Assembly (NCBI RefSeq): GCF_900129705.1 | Contig: NZ_FQWO01000002.1 | Location: forward strand, 310,001 to 374,000 | Source of the DNA: Flavobacterium granuli | GTDB lineage: Bacteria; Bacteroidota; Bacteroidia; Flavobacteriales; Flavobacteriaceae | DNA: 64,000 nt | Reading direction: 5' to 3' | Part shown: positions 18,034 to 25,485 of the stretch, piece after piece | Numbering within the stretch: the stretch's first letter is position 1 | How the letters are laid out: each line of letters begins with the position of its first letter | Notes under the pieces: model-generated | What the model was told of the DNA's origin: nothing | What the model saw: only the letters and a program-made list of their open reading frames with translations | Database searches by the model: none | Program-made: the position numbers and the translations under genes

Positions 18034-18900
18034 ATGAAAACGTACTTTATCACCATTCTTATGATGGTCTCCCCTTTTTTGACGCAAAGTCAAACACTAG
18101 AGAATCCAGTTAAGTTAAAACAAATTAATGTTGTTAAAACAAATTTTCGCAATTTGAAAGATGGTGAAATTGTCAACAAAACAATACAATTTAAGGAAGG
18201 AAAACTCTCCGCTATCAAAACGTCTGATGTTATCCAAAGCTTCTTTTATAATCCAAATGGCTTATTGGACATGACGGTAAAAGAAAGAGAAGGAAGCGGC
18301 TGGAAAGAAGTGGTTAATTACAGCTATGACAAAGCAAACAGATTAACTAAGTTTAGCAAAAAATACGACGAAAATGGCCAATATGTTACTAAGACAATAA
18401 CGATAACATACGAGGGAGCCAGAATAAAAGCGATCACAAAAAAAAGTAATAATCACCAAAATTTTGTTGAAGACATTGAATATGTAGTCGAAAACGGGAT
18501 CATCGTAAGGAGAGCTTCAAGAGATAGAAACCAACAGATTATCAGTAAAAAAGAGTATGGATATTACAAGAATAATTTTGTAAGTCAGAAAGGATTGGTT
18601 GGAGATAAATCGACCCAGTATTATACTTTTGATGATAAAAATTCGATTAATCGGCTGATTGTAAAAAATTTATTTGGAGAGAATTACAAACTGATTGTTC
18701 CCATAGTTTCTTTTCATGAAGATGAATTTGATTTGCAATCCATTTCTGAGAATAATCAATTGAGTTCCAAATCGACTTCGGTAGATTTTATTGGAAAATC
18801 GGGAATTTATAAATACAACAGTAATAATTATCCTGTTTCGCATGCGCTAATAGAAGAGAATGGGATTGTGAAAACCCAAACAACCTATTTTTACGAATAA
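18034..18900 (+). CDS. Secreted protein with YD/RHS-like strands, function unknown
   Basis: 288 residues. A signal peptide ends LTQSQ (about 20). The mature part is made of short repeated strand units with Y/F-x-x-N/D-x-x-G/N-x-L spacing, for example SFFYNPNGLLDMTVKE, YSYDKANRLTKFSKKYDENGQ, ITYEGARIKAITKKS and YYTFDDKNSINRLI. These resemble the YD-type repeats of RHS proteins but are fewer and degenerate, so this is probably a small periplasmic beta-solenoid rather than a toxin. No catalytic motif is visible. It sits alone between the FKBP gene and hflX. I do not recognise a named family. Confidence 0.65.
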   Translation: MKTYFITILMMVSPFLTQSQTLENPVKLKQINVVKTNFRNLKDGEIVNKTIQFKEGKLSAIKTSDVIQSFFYNPNGLLDMTVKEREGSGWKEVVNYSYDKANRLTKFSKKYDENGQYVTKTITITYEGARIKAITKKSNNHQNFVEDIEYVVENGIIVRRASRDRNQQIISKKEYGYYKNNFVSQKGLVGDKSTQYYTFDDKNSINRLIVKNLFGENYKLIVPIVSFHEDEFDLQSISENNQLSSKSTSVDFIGKSGIYKYNSNNYPVSHALIEENGIVKTQTTYFYE

Positions 18901-19016
18901 TATTTTGACGACAACTAGTGCATTTTTAGGTTCAAGTCTGGAAAACAAGCGTATTAATTTATTTTCTATTCTATTTAAAAAGCGATTTCAATAAGTGTAA
19001 GTACCTAGCAAATGAT

Positions 19017-19024
19017 TAAATTTG
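19017..19024 (+). promoter_or_regulatory. -7 element (TAAATTTG) of hflX
   Basis: A perfect TAnnTTTG word ends 16 bp before the start codon, implying a very short leader. No -33 TTG is seen at standard spacing. Confidence 0.5.
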
Positions 19025-19040
19025 TAGCTTATTCAAAGTT

Positions 19041-20291
19041 ATGTTAGAAAAAGAAGTATTAAATTTCGAAAAAACAGCCATTGTAGGCATTGTAACTCAA
19101 AATCAAAGCGAAGAGAAATTAAACGAATATCTTGACGAACTGGAGTTTTTGACTTTTACGGCTGGAGGGGAAGTGGTGAAACGCTTTTCGCAAAAAATGG
19201 AACGTCCCAATCCTAAAACTTTTATGGGTACAGGTAAGATCGAAGAGATTCATGCGTATGTAAAGGAGAATAATATTTCGACATTGATTTTTGATGATGA
19301 ATTAACGCCTTCACAACAAAAAAATATTTCCAAAATTATTACCGAATGTAAAATTCTAGACAGGACGCACCTTATCCTGGACATTTTTGCACAACGTGCC
19401 GAAACTTCCTATGCAAGAACCCAAGTAGAGCTGGCACAATGTATTTATATGTTGCCGCGATTATCCGGACTTTGGACACACTTGGAGCGTCAAAAAGGGG
19501 GAATTGGAATGCGTGGACCCGGTGAAACAGAAATTGAAACAGACAGACGTATTGTGCGCGATAGAATTGCGTTACTGAAAGATAAAATTAAAGCGATTGA
19601 CAAACAAATGGGAACACAGCGAAGCAATCGTGGTTCTATGGTGCGTGTGGCTTTAGTGGGATATACGAATGTGGGGAAATCTACTTTGATGAATGCCATT
19701 GGGAAAAGCGATGTATTTGTAGAAAACAAACTTTTTGCGACCTTAGACACAACCGTTCGCAAGGTGGTGATAAAAAACCTGCCTTTCCTATTGTCAGACA
19801 CCGTGGGATTCATCCGTAAATTGCCCACTATGCTGGTGGATTCTTTCAAGAGTACGCTTGATGAGGTTCGTGAGGCCGATTTGTTATTGCACGTTGTCGA
19901 TATTTCACATCCTGAATTTGAAGATCATATTGCATCGGTAAATCAAACTTTATTAGACATCAAGGCGCATGACAAACCCGTAATCATGGTTTTCAATAAA
20001 ATAGATGCCTACAAGCATTTAACGATTGACGAAGATGATTTGATGACCGAAAAAACAACTAAACATTATACGCTGGAAGAATGGAAATCGACTTGGATGA
20101 GCCGTGTAGGAGAGCAAAATGCCTTGTTTATTTCAGCCAAAAACAAAGAAAACTTTGAAGAGTTTAGAGCATGTGTTTATGAAGCGGTAAGACAAATTCA
20201 CATTACCCGTTTTCCGTATAATAAATTTTTGTATCCTGATTACAAGGACGCTATCGAAAAAGAAGACAAAGAAGAGCAAGAAACAGAGTAA
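19041..20291 (+). CDS. hflX: Ribosome-associated GTPase HflX
   Basis: 416 residues. The N-terminal HflX domain includes RPNPKTFMGTGKIEEI (about 51-66), FDDELTPSQQKN and ILDRTHLILDIFAQRA, followed by the helical linker with GGIGMRGPGETEIETDRR. The G domain has G1 GYTNVGKS (about 205-212), G2/G3 ATLDTTVR and DTVGF, and G4 NKID. HflX splits stalled or heat-damaged 70S ribosomes and may help disassemble hibernating ribosomes. Length and motifs are complete. The acidic C-terminal tail rich in E and K is common in Flavobacteria. A strong terminator follows. Confidence 0.96.
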   Translation: MLEKEVLNFEKTAIVGIVTQNQSEEKLNEYLDELEFLTFTAGGEVVKRFSQKMERPNPKTFMGTGKIEEIHAYVKENNISTLIFDDELTPSQQKNISKIITECKILDRTHLILDIFAQRAETSYARTQVELAQCIYMLPRLSGLWTHLERQKGGIGMRGPGETEIETDRRIVRDRIALLKDKIKAIDKQMGTQRSNRGSMVRVALVGYTNVGKSTLMNAIGKSDVFVENKLFATLDTTVRKVVIKNLPFLLSDTVGFIRKLPTMLVDSFKSTLDEVREADLLLHVVDISHPEFEDHIASVNQTLLDIKAHDKPVIMVFNKIDAYKHLTIDEDDLMTEKTTKHYTLEEWKSTWMSRVGEQNALFISAKNKENFEEFRACVYEAVRQIHITRFPYNKFLYPDYKDAIEKEDKEEQETE

Positions 20292-20317
20292 ATTCTGCTC
20301 GATAGTTTTATAAATAG

Positions 20318-20354
20318 AAATCCCTTTTGATACATGTTCAAAAGGGATTTTTTA
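20318..20354 (+). terminator. Terminator of hflX
   Basis: A perfect 13-bp stem AAATCCCTTTTGA/TCAAAAGGGATTT is followed by TTTTATT. Confidence 0.85.
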
Positions 20355-20508
20355 TTGGGCATGCCCCAACGGATGCTTTGAAATACAGCATTACTATAGC
20401 CATTTTAAAATTCAGAAGAATTAGGCTTTAATTCGTATTTTCGCAAAACCAAAGAACAACTCTTTTTATAAGCTGTAAAACGGCTAGAGTGTTGGAAACA
20501 AAGAAGAA

Positions 20509-21969
20509 GTGAAAAAGGCGGAAAACGAAAAGCTAAGCTGGACTGTTTGTCCTGAATGTCAGGGACGCGGCAAAAAAAGTCGGGGACTGAGTCAGAAAGC
20601 ACGACGAACTTACCAGATAGCGGTCGATCAATTTGAAAAAACGAAAGGCGAAGGAACAGCTCCAGTGCGTCCTAAGGCTCACTTATATTCCTGCTTGAGC
20701 TGTAGCGGTTCTGGCTTGCTTCCTTCAACTGGCCCTCCTATCGCAGATAAAGAAAATTACCCACATGTCGCTATTATTGGTGGTGGAATAGGTGGAGTGG
20801 CGCTGGCGGTGGCTTGTTTGCACCGCGGCATTCCCTTTACTCTTTATGAGCGCGATAACAACTTCGATGCGAGATCTCAGGGTTACGGACTTACTTTGCA
20901 ACAAGCGAGTAAAGCGATTGAGGGATTGGGTATTCGCTCTTTAGCAGAAGGAGTAAGGTCAACACGACATTTAGCTCATACTACAACAGGAAAAGTCATT
21001 GGTGAATGGGGGGTCAGAAAGTGGATACAATCCGATGCGGAAACGGTTACGAAACGCGCTAATGTGCATGTCCCTCGACAGTCTTTGCGCTTAGAGCTGC
21101 TGGAGCAACTTGGTGGTGACGATGCTGTTCAGTGGGGACACCAGTTAGTTCATTTTGAGGAATCGACAGAGCAGGGAATTGATCTGAGTTTTCAAGTAAA
21201 CGGGAAGCTTCAACATGCCAAAGCAGATCTTGTGGTGGGCGCCGATGGTATTCGCAGTTCGGTGCGGAGGTTGCTGCTTGGTGATGATGGTTTGCCTTTG
21301 CGTTATCTGGATTGTATTGTGATATTGGGCATTTGTCCATTGGGAGCTCTTGAAGATCTTAATAGTCCTTTATTGGATTCGGCTACTGTTTTTCAAACCG
21401 CTAATGGCAATGAGCGAATTTACATAATGCCTTATACGTCAGACTCGGTGATGTGGCAATTGAGTTTTCCAATGTCCGAAAAAGAGGCTATGGCGTTAAG
21501 TGCGCTAGGCTCAAAAGCACTCAAAGAAGAAGCTTGTCGCAGAACGCAATGGCATGATCCCATACCTGCTATTTTAGCAGCGACTCAGGAAGCTCAGATT
21601 TCGGGCTATCCTGTATATGACCGGGAATTACTCCAGCCGGAATCGTTGGAGAAAGCAGGGCAAGTCACGCTAATTGGAGATGCAGCGCATCCCATGAGTC
21701 CATTCAAAGGACAGGGGGCAAATCAAGCACTGCTGGATGCGCTCGCACTGGCCCGGGGAATCTCAAGAGGTTGCAATCCTGTGTCACAATGGAGAAAAAG
21801 GGGACTGAGAGAAAGTGTATTAACAAAATTTGAATCCGAAATGTTAGCCCGTAGTGCTTCCAAAGTAAAAGATTCGGCAGCAGCTGCAGAGTTCTTACAT
21901 TCCGAAATTGCGCTTCATGAGGGCGATCAGCCGAGAGGTCGTTGTCTAAAGAAAAAAGATGTAAGCTAA
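20509..21969 (+). CDS. FAD-dependent monooxygenase with N-terminal DnaJ-type zinc-finger motif pair
   Basis: 486 residues from a GTG start. Residues about 14-21 (CPECQGRG) and 64-71 (CLSCSGSG) are two CxxCxGxG modules, as in the DnaJ cysteine-rich domain, enough for one zinc site. A group-A flavoprotein monooxygenase follows: the FAD-binding GGGIGGVALAVACLHRG (about 90), the DG-type motif VGADGIRSSVRR (about 245), and the GD motif IGDAAHPMSPFKGQGANQAL (about 392). Such enzymes hydroxylate aromatic or polyketide substrates with NAD(P)H and O2; TetX is a relative. The gene looks more GC-rich than its neighbours, stands alone, and may be acquired. The role of the finger is unknown. Confidence 0.85.
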   Translation: MKKAENEKLSWTVCPECQGRGKKSRGLSQKARRTYQIAVDQFEKTKGEGTAPVRPKAHLYSCLSCSGSGLLPSTGPPIADKENYPHVAIIGGGIGGVALAVACLHRGIPFTLYERDNNFDARSQGYGLTLQQASKAIEGLGIRSLAEGVRSTRHLAHTTTGKVIGEWGVRKWIQSDAETVTKRANVHVPRQSLRLELLEQLGGDDAVQWGHQLVHFEESTEQGIDLSFQVNGKLQHAKADLVVGADGIRSSVRRLLLGDDGLPLRYLDCIVILGICPLGALEDLNSPLLDSATVFQTANGNERIYIMPYTSDSVMWQLSFPMSEKEAMALSALGSKALKEEACRRTQWHDPIPAILAATQEAQISGYPVYDRELLQPESLEKAGQVTLIGDAAHPMSPFKGQGANQALLDALALARGISRGCNPVSQWRKRGLRESVLTKFESEMLARSASKVKDSAAAAEFLHSEIALHEGDQPRGRCLKKKDVS

Positions 21970-22003
21970 ATAGGTCTTCAGTTTTCCGTTTGTGTAAAAG
22001 AAA

Positions 22004-22852
22004 TTAGAAACCATAATTGACTCCCAATCCAAAAATTTCACGCACCTGAACGGCTTGGACCGAATTATCATCATAGATGGCCTGAACAGCAACATTTGCC
22101 GATAGGTATTTGTTGATTTTCATGATGACATTCATCTGATAATCGACATCAACGTTTTGAGGGTTATCTAAATAATTAGAATATAAATTTAATCTGTTCT
22201 CAATGGAAACATTGGCCATTACATTGAATTTATAATAAGCGCTAATACTGGCTCCGAATTCAAATCGGGAAACGTCACCTTGTAAAACGCCATACGAAGG
22301 GGCTAAATCAGTAAAATGTTTGTGTACAATAATTAATTTAGCTGCTGCCGGTGAAAAATTGACGCTTAGATTATCGTTCTTTTTCCATAACATTCCGGGT
22401 CCAAATTGAAAATAGGCTGGAGAGAAAAAATGAGAAATTTTCTGGTCATTTTTATCCAAACCAGTATCCATTTGGGTTTTAAAATTAAAATATAAGGAAT
22501 AATACCAGTTACCGGATGCTTTTTTGCCCCAAAGGGAATTCAGCTCCAGACGGTCGTCTGTTTTGGCGGTTTTAGTGTCGCCTTTTATTTTACTTAAACC
22601 GTAAGCCAAAATGAATTTATTATCCCAAACAACAGCTCCTTTTTTATAATTGAAATCATAGTTTATGCCTAGATTTCCCGCGATATTGGATGTTCCGCCA
22701 CCAAGCCATTGTTTATTATAGGCAGACTGATTGAAAAGTAAGGAGATATTTCCTTTTTTTGTCCAAAGTTTTGTAGTGTCTTTTGCGACTTCTTGGGCAT
22801 TTGCGGATAGGAGTGTCAAAATAAAAACCAAAGAAAGTATTACTTTTTTCAT
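22004..22852 (-). CDS. DUF3078 family outer-membrane protein
   Basis: 282 residues. The signal peptide ends LLSANAQ. The rest matches DUF3078: WTKKGNISLLFNQSAYNKQWLGGG, YKKGAVVWDNKFILAYGLSK, then alternating amphipathic strands (NWYYSLYFNFKTQM, LSVNFSPAAAKLIIV) up to a C-terminal GLGVNYGF ending in Phe. It is therefore a predicted outer-membrane barrel. It has a TAnnTTTG word of its own just upstream (22876-22883) but also follows the suf-associated genes in the same direction, an order I recall as common in Flavobacteria. No function is established for the family. Confidence 0.85.
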   Translation of the reverse strand: MKKVILSLVFILTLLSANAQEVAKDTTKLWTKKGNISLLFNQSAYNKQWLGGGTSNIAGNLGINYDFNYKKGAVVWDNKFILAYGLSKIKGDTKTAKTDDRLELNSLWGKKASGNWYYSLYFNFKTQMDTGLDKNDQKISHFFSPAYFQFGPGMLWKKNDNLSVNFSPAAAKLIIVHKHFTDLAPSYGVLQGDVSRFEFGASISAYYKFNVMANVSIENRLNLYSNYLDNPQNVDVDYQMNVIMKINKYLSANVAVQAIYDDNSVQAVQVREIFGLGVNYGF

Positions 22853-22875
22853 ATTCTTTAATTTTGTTAGTATAA

Positions 22876-22883
22876 CAAATATA
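22876..22883 (-). promoter_or_regulatory. -7 element (TATATTTG) upstream of the DUF3078 gene
   Basis: On the minus strand TATATTTG matches TAnnTTTG about 25 bp before the start codon. No -33 TTG at normal spacing was seen. Confidence 0.45.
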
Positions 22884-22911
22884 AAAAAAGCAATTGAGAA
22901 AACAGGGCTTA

Positions 22912-23415
22912 TTATTTTTTCTTATACAAGGGTACAGCGGAGCAGGCTTCGCCATACATGATGCTTCTGGCATAAGCTTGCAGGTGATGTGCCGCTAATA
23001 CATAAGCACGCATAGGTACGGGTTTTCTGGAACAGCCTTTTATGATAATTGGTTTATTTTGATAAACAGCATAGTCAATTTTAGGAAGTAATTCCTCATA
23101 TAAGGCGGCATCTAAATCTTCGATGGTTCCATTGATAATTTTCTTGGCAAATGGTGCCAGTTGGATTGCCACTAAGATAGAAGCCCAAGCCGGAATAATA
23201 GCATCCGTACTGCAATGGATGGCTACAAATTGGTCTTGGTATTGGGTCCAGTCGTGATTTTTAAGATGCTCTCTAAAGTCTTTTTCTTTTAACAAAAAAC
23301 CTTCCAAAAGCCATTGTGAAATGTCGATTTGAGTCCGAATCCCTTTTGGATAGTAATCTTCTAAATCGAAAACTTCCAAGGCACTATTGGCAACTTTGTT
23401 TACTATTTCTTCCAT
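22912..23415 (-). CDS. DUF2480 family protein
   Basis: 167 residues using ATG at 23415 (MEEIVNKV). An in-frame ATG at 23433 would add MKLNFF, but it abuts an inverted repeat and is less likely. The protein matches DUF2480: SALEVFDLEDYYP, RTQIDISQWLLEGFLLKEKDFREHL, then AIHCSTDAIIPAWASILVA and the C-terminal PIIIKGCSRKPVPMRAYV. It is soluble, without signal or membrane segments. The family is found in Bacteroidota, often next to the SUF genes, as here. It lies downstream of the DUF59 gene in the same direction, so an accessory role in Fe-S assembly is a contextual inference. Confidence 0.85.
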   Translation of the reverse strand: MEEIVNKVANSALEVFDLEDYYPKGIRTQIDISQWLLEGFLLKEKDFREHLKNHDWTQYQDQFVAIHCSTDAIIPAWASILVAIQLAPFAKKIINGTIEDLDAALYEELLPKIDYAVYQNKPIIIKGCSRKPVPMRAYVLAAHHLQAYARSIMYGEACSAVPLYKKK

Positions 23416-23433
23416 AAAAAAGTTTAGTTTCAT

Positions 23434-23471
23434 GTTTAAAGTTTCAAGTTGAATAACCTGAAACTTTAAAC
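23434..23471. repeat. Intergenic inverted repeat in the suf operon
   Basis: GTTTAAAGTTTCAAGTT (23434-23450) pairs with AACCTGAAACTTTAAAC (23455-23471), with one mismatch and a four-base loop. It fills most of the spacer between the DUF59 and DUF2480 genes. Confidence 0.8.
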
Positions 23472-23484
23472 TTTAAACAAATTT

Positions 23485-23808
23485 TTAAAGCATTCCTAAT
23501 TCTAATTTTGCTTCTTCACTCATCAAATCTTTGCTCCAAGGCGGATCAAAAGTGATTTCTACTTCAGCGTCTTTTATATGCTCAATAGATTTTACTTTTT
23601 CTTCCACTTCTCTAGGTAAGCTTTCGGCAACCGGACAATTAGGAGAAGTAAGGGTCATCAGGATTTTTACTTCATAATCAGTATTGACCATCACGTCATA
23701 AATCAAACCTAATTCATATATATCTACAGGAATCTCAGGATCGTAGATGGTTTTTAATTTTTTTACGATCGCTTCGCCTAATTCATTTGTGTCTATTTCT
23801 GCTGTCAT
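23485..23808 (-). CDS. SUF-associated DUF59 (MIP18/SufT-like) protein
   Basis: 107 residues, a complete MIP18-type domain: KLKTIYDPEIPVDIYELGLIYDVMV at the start, then LMTLTSPNCPVAESLPREVE with the conserved Cys (about 65), and a C-terminal VEITFDPPWSKDLMSEEAK. DUF59 proteins such as SufT and the PaaD relatives help mature Fe-S proteins. Its place between sufE (with one inserted gene) and DUF2480 fits this. It should act in the cytoplasm with SufBCD and SufS-SufE. It has no N-terminal extension, so it is a stand-alone DUF59 protein. No independent promoter was recognised. Confidence 0.92.
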   Translation of the reverse strand: MTAEIDTNELGEAIVKKLKTIYDPEIPVDIYELGLIYDVMVNTDYEVKILMTLTSPNCPVAESLPREVEEKVKSIEHIKDAEVEITFDPPWSKDLMSEEAKLELGML

Positions 23809-23900
23809 AATTTAATTTGTTTTAAACATATAATTTCCTTTTTTTAAAGTAAAATAGAAGTATATGTAGGTTTTTATTTTGTTTTAATTTTTATTGTTAG

Positions 23901-24032
23901 AAACATATAAGTCATATAAGTTTTTTTTTAAAAGTAAGATATAAGGACATATAAGTTTTATTTTGTATTTAATTGGCTTTAAACATATAAGTAATCTACG
24001 TTTTTAATTTGCTTATATGACTTATATGTTAA
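23901..24032. repeat. Inverted-repeat unit of the CATATAAGTCATATAAG family, next to the GxxExxY gene
   Basis: AAACATATAAGTCATATAAG starts at 23901 and is followed by a T run. The inverted arm CTTATATGACTTATATGTT ends at 24030, three bases before the stop of the GxxExxY gene is reached. Partial arms lie inside, at 23946-23957 and 23981-23991. The unit is about 130 bp, close to the 138 bp of the solo unit at 10.2 kb. Confidence 0.8.
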
Positions 24033-24034
24033 AA

Positions 24035-24448
24035 CTAATCCTCAAGCCTGCTATAAAATTCATTGACGAATGTTTTTTGACCCTCATAGAAAATATTTTT
24101 CACATTAAAGTTTATCAACAAGCCAATAGGTGCATTTAATAAGTTCATATAAGTAAGCAATTGCGCTTCAAAAATAGGGTTTATTTCATTTACCGATTTT
24201 AATTCAACAACAAGATTGTTTTCTATTAATAAATCACATCTAAGTTTAGATTCTAACTCATGTCCCTTATATTTTAAAGGTACCAATAATTCTGAAGAGT
24301 AATTTATTTTTCTTAATTCCAATTCTTTTTTCAGACATTGATGATAAACACTTTCTAAAAGACCAGGACCTATACTTTTATGAACTTCAATTGCGGCTCC
24401 ATTAACCTGATAAACTAAATCTTTGAGATAACTTCTTGTTATATTCAT
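24035..24448 (-). CDS. GxxExxY family protein (PD-(D/E)XK nuclease-like)
   Basis: 137 residues. The family signature reads GPGLLESVYHQCL (about 26-38), the G-x-x-E-x-x-Y motif. The later CDLLIENNLVVELKSV (about 69-84) gives the D...E-x-K core of a PD-(D/E)XK fold (PF13366). Known members have no clear function; nuclease activity is an inference from the fold. The gene interrupts the suf operon between sufE and the DUF59 gene. It is bounded by copies of a short repeat, one 50 bp upstream (24498-24524) and an inverted-repeat unit directly downstream (23901-24032). This suggests that it arrived as a cassette. Confidence 0.88.
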   Translation of the reverse strand: MNITRSYLKDLVYQVNGAAIEVHKSIGPGLLESVYHQCLKKELELRKINYSSELLVPLKYKGHELESKLRCDLLIENNLVVELKSVNEINPIFEAQLLTYMNLLNAPIGLLINFNVKNIFYEGQKTFVNEFYSRLED

Positions 24449-24497
24449 AGTATCAGTTTTTGATGTTAATAAAGTTAGTAGGGGCTTATTTAAGTTA

Positions 24498-24524
24498 AAA
24501 AAACTTATATGACTTATATGTTTA
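24498..24524 (-). repeat. Single repeat copy upstream of the GxxExxY gene
   Basis: On the minus strand AAACATATAAGTCATATAAG followed by a T run lies 50 bp before the GxxExxY start and only three bases beyond the sufE stop codon. It has the same orientation as the gene. Confidence 0.8.
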
Positions 24525-24526
24525 AA

Positions 24527-24949
24527 TTAATTTTTTGAATTGAATGCCAAAGCATACATTTTTATATTTTTTATCATTGAGACTAAACCGTTGGCGCGAG
24601 TAGGAGACAGATGTTCTTTCAGTCCTATTTCGTCAATGAAATCCATATCGGCATTGATAATATCTGTGGCTGATTGATTAGAAAAAGCACGGATTAAAAT
24701 CGCGATAATCCCTTTGGTCAATATCGCATCACTATCTGCCGTGAAAACAATTTTGTCCTCATTTTGTTCTCCTTGCAGCCATACTTTTGATTGGCAGCCT
24801 TTGATGAGGTTGTTCTCTGTTTTGAATTCTTCTTTGATTAAAGGAAGGTTTTTTCCTAATTCGATGATGTATTCGTAGCGTTGCATCCAATCATCAAACA
24901 TAGAAAATTCATCTACTATTTCGTTTTGTATGTCTTTAATTTTCGTCAT
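24527..24949 (-). CDS. sufE: Cysteine desulfuration protein SufE
   Basis: 140 residues from ATG at 24949 (MTKIKDIQ); an upstream in-frame ATG at 24961 adds MQNR. SufE hallmarks are FSMFDDWMQRYEYIIELGK, LIKGCQSKVWL with the sulfur-accepting Cys about 52, and AILTKGIIAILIRAFSNQ. It takes persulfide sulfur from SufS and hands it to SufBCD. It overlaps the preceding lipoprotein gene by 14 bp, which implies translational coupling within the sufS transcript. The stop lies three bases from a mobile-looking repeat, so the insertion of the GxxExxY cassette spared the gene. Confidence 0.94.
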   Translation of the reverse strand: MTKIKDIQNEIVDEFSMFDDWMQRYEYIIELGKNLPLIKEEFKTENNLIKGCQSKVWLQGEQNEDKIVFTADSDAILTKGIIAILIRAFSNQSATDIINADMDFIDEIGLKEHLSPTRANGLVSMIKNIKMYALAFNSKN

Positions 24950-25379
24950 TCTGTTTTGCAAATGAATTAATTTTATTTACTAATTTTTTTATTTCGACTG
25001 GTGGAAATCCATGGTCAAAACTCTTCGATTCGTATATTTTTCCTTTGTAAGTAATTTTCAAATTGGCTATAGCCGCTCCATCATAAAAACGCTTTTCTGT
25101 TGGTGATTTCAGGTCGGGAATTTCTTCCAGATTGAGATCTTGAAAAAGATTAATCAATTCATTCCAGTCGGCATCCGAAATTTTAGTTGCCACTGGTTTG
25201 TCTTGTTGATCCCTTTCTTTACTAATCGAAAGCTGTTGTTTTTCAACGACTATTTTTTGATAAAAACCTCTTGTATTGGCTACATATTCAATTATAGCGG
25301 CATCAATTTCCTGTGCTTTGGTGTTTTCGCAACCTTTCCCCAGAAAGAGGGTTAAGAACAATAAAGAGATTAGTTTCAT
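24936..25379 (-). CDS. Small lipoprotein of unknown function between sufS and sufE
   Basis: 147 residues. The signal ends LGKGC (Cys about 17). The mature part has DAAIIEYVANTRGFYQKIVVEKQQLSIS, a D-x-x-W-N-E-L-I-N-L-F helix (ISDADWNELINLF, about 68-80) and a C-terminal IKKLVNKINSF helix. I recognise no catalytic motif. The family resembles small flavobacterial lipoproteins that tend to lie beside sufE. It overlaps sufE, so it is translated from the suf transcript. An envelope protein in an otherwise cytoplasmic assembly operon is odd and may be mere hitch-hiking. Confidence 0.75.
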   Translation of the reverse strand: MKLISLLFLTLFLGKGCENTKAQEIDAAIIEYVANTRGFYQKIVVEKQQLSISKERDQQDKPVATKISDADWNELINLFQDLNLEEIPDLKSPTEKRFYDGAAIANLKITYKGKIYESKSFDHGFPPVEIKKLVNKINSFAKQNDEN

Positions 25380-25485
25380 ATATGTAAAATTTATTTGTCA
25401 TAGGTCATATATGGTATCGCCTTTTTATTTATAGAAGTTTGCTTGGGCAAACTGGTTGTTAATGGCGATTTCATAATTTTATTTT

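Noticed and set aside
18034..18900. RHS toxin or polymorphic toxin
   Set aside because: The YD-like strands are too few, and no toxin C-terminus or immunity gene follows.
23416..23433. Upstream start (MKLNFF) for the DUF2480 protein
   Set aside because: The extra residues abut the inverted repeat and are not part of the usual family start at MEEIVNK.
23901..24524. Insertion sequence
   Set aside because: No transposase or target-site duplication is visible; the GxxExxY gene is not a transposase, so only a repeat-flanked cassette is claimed.
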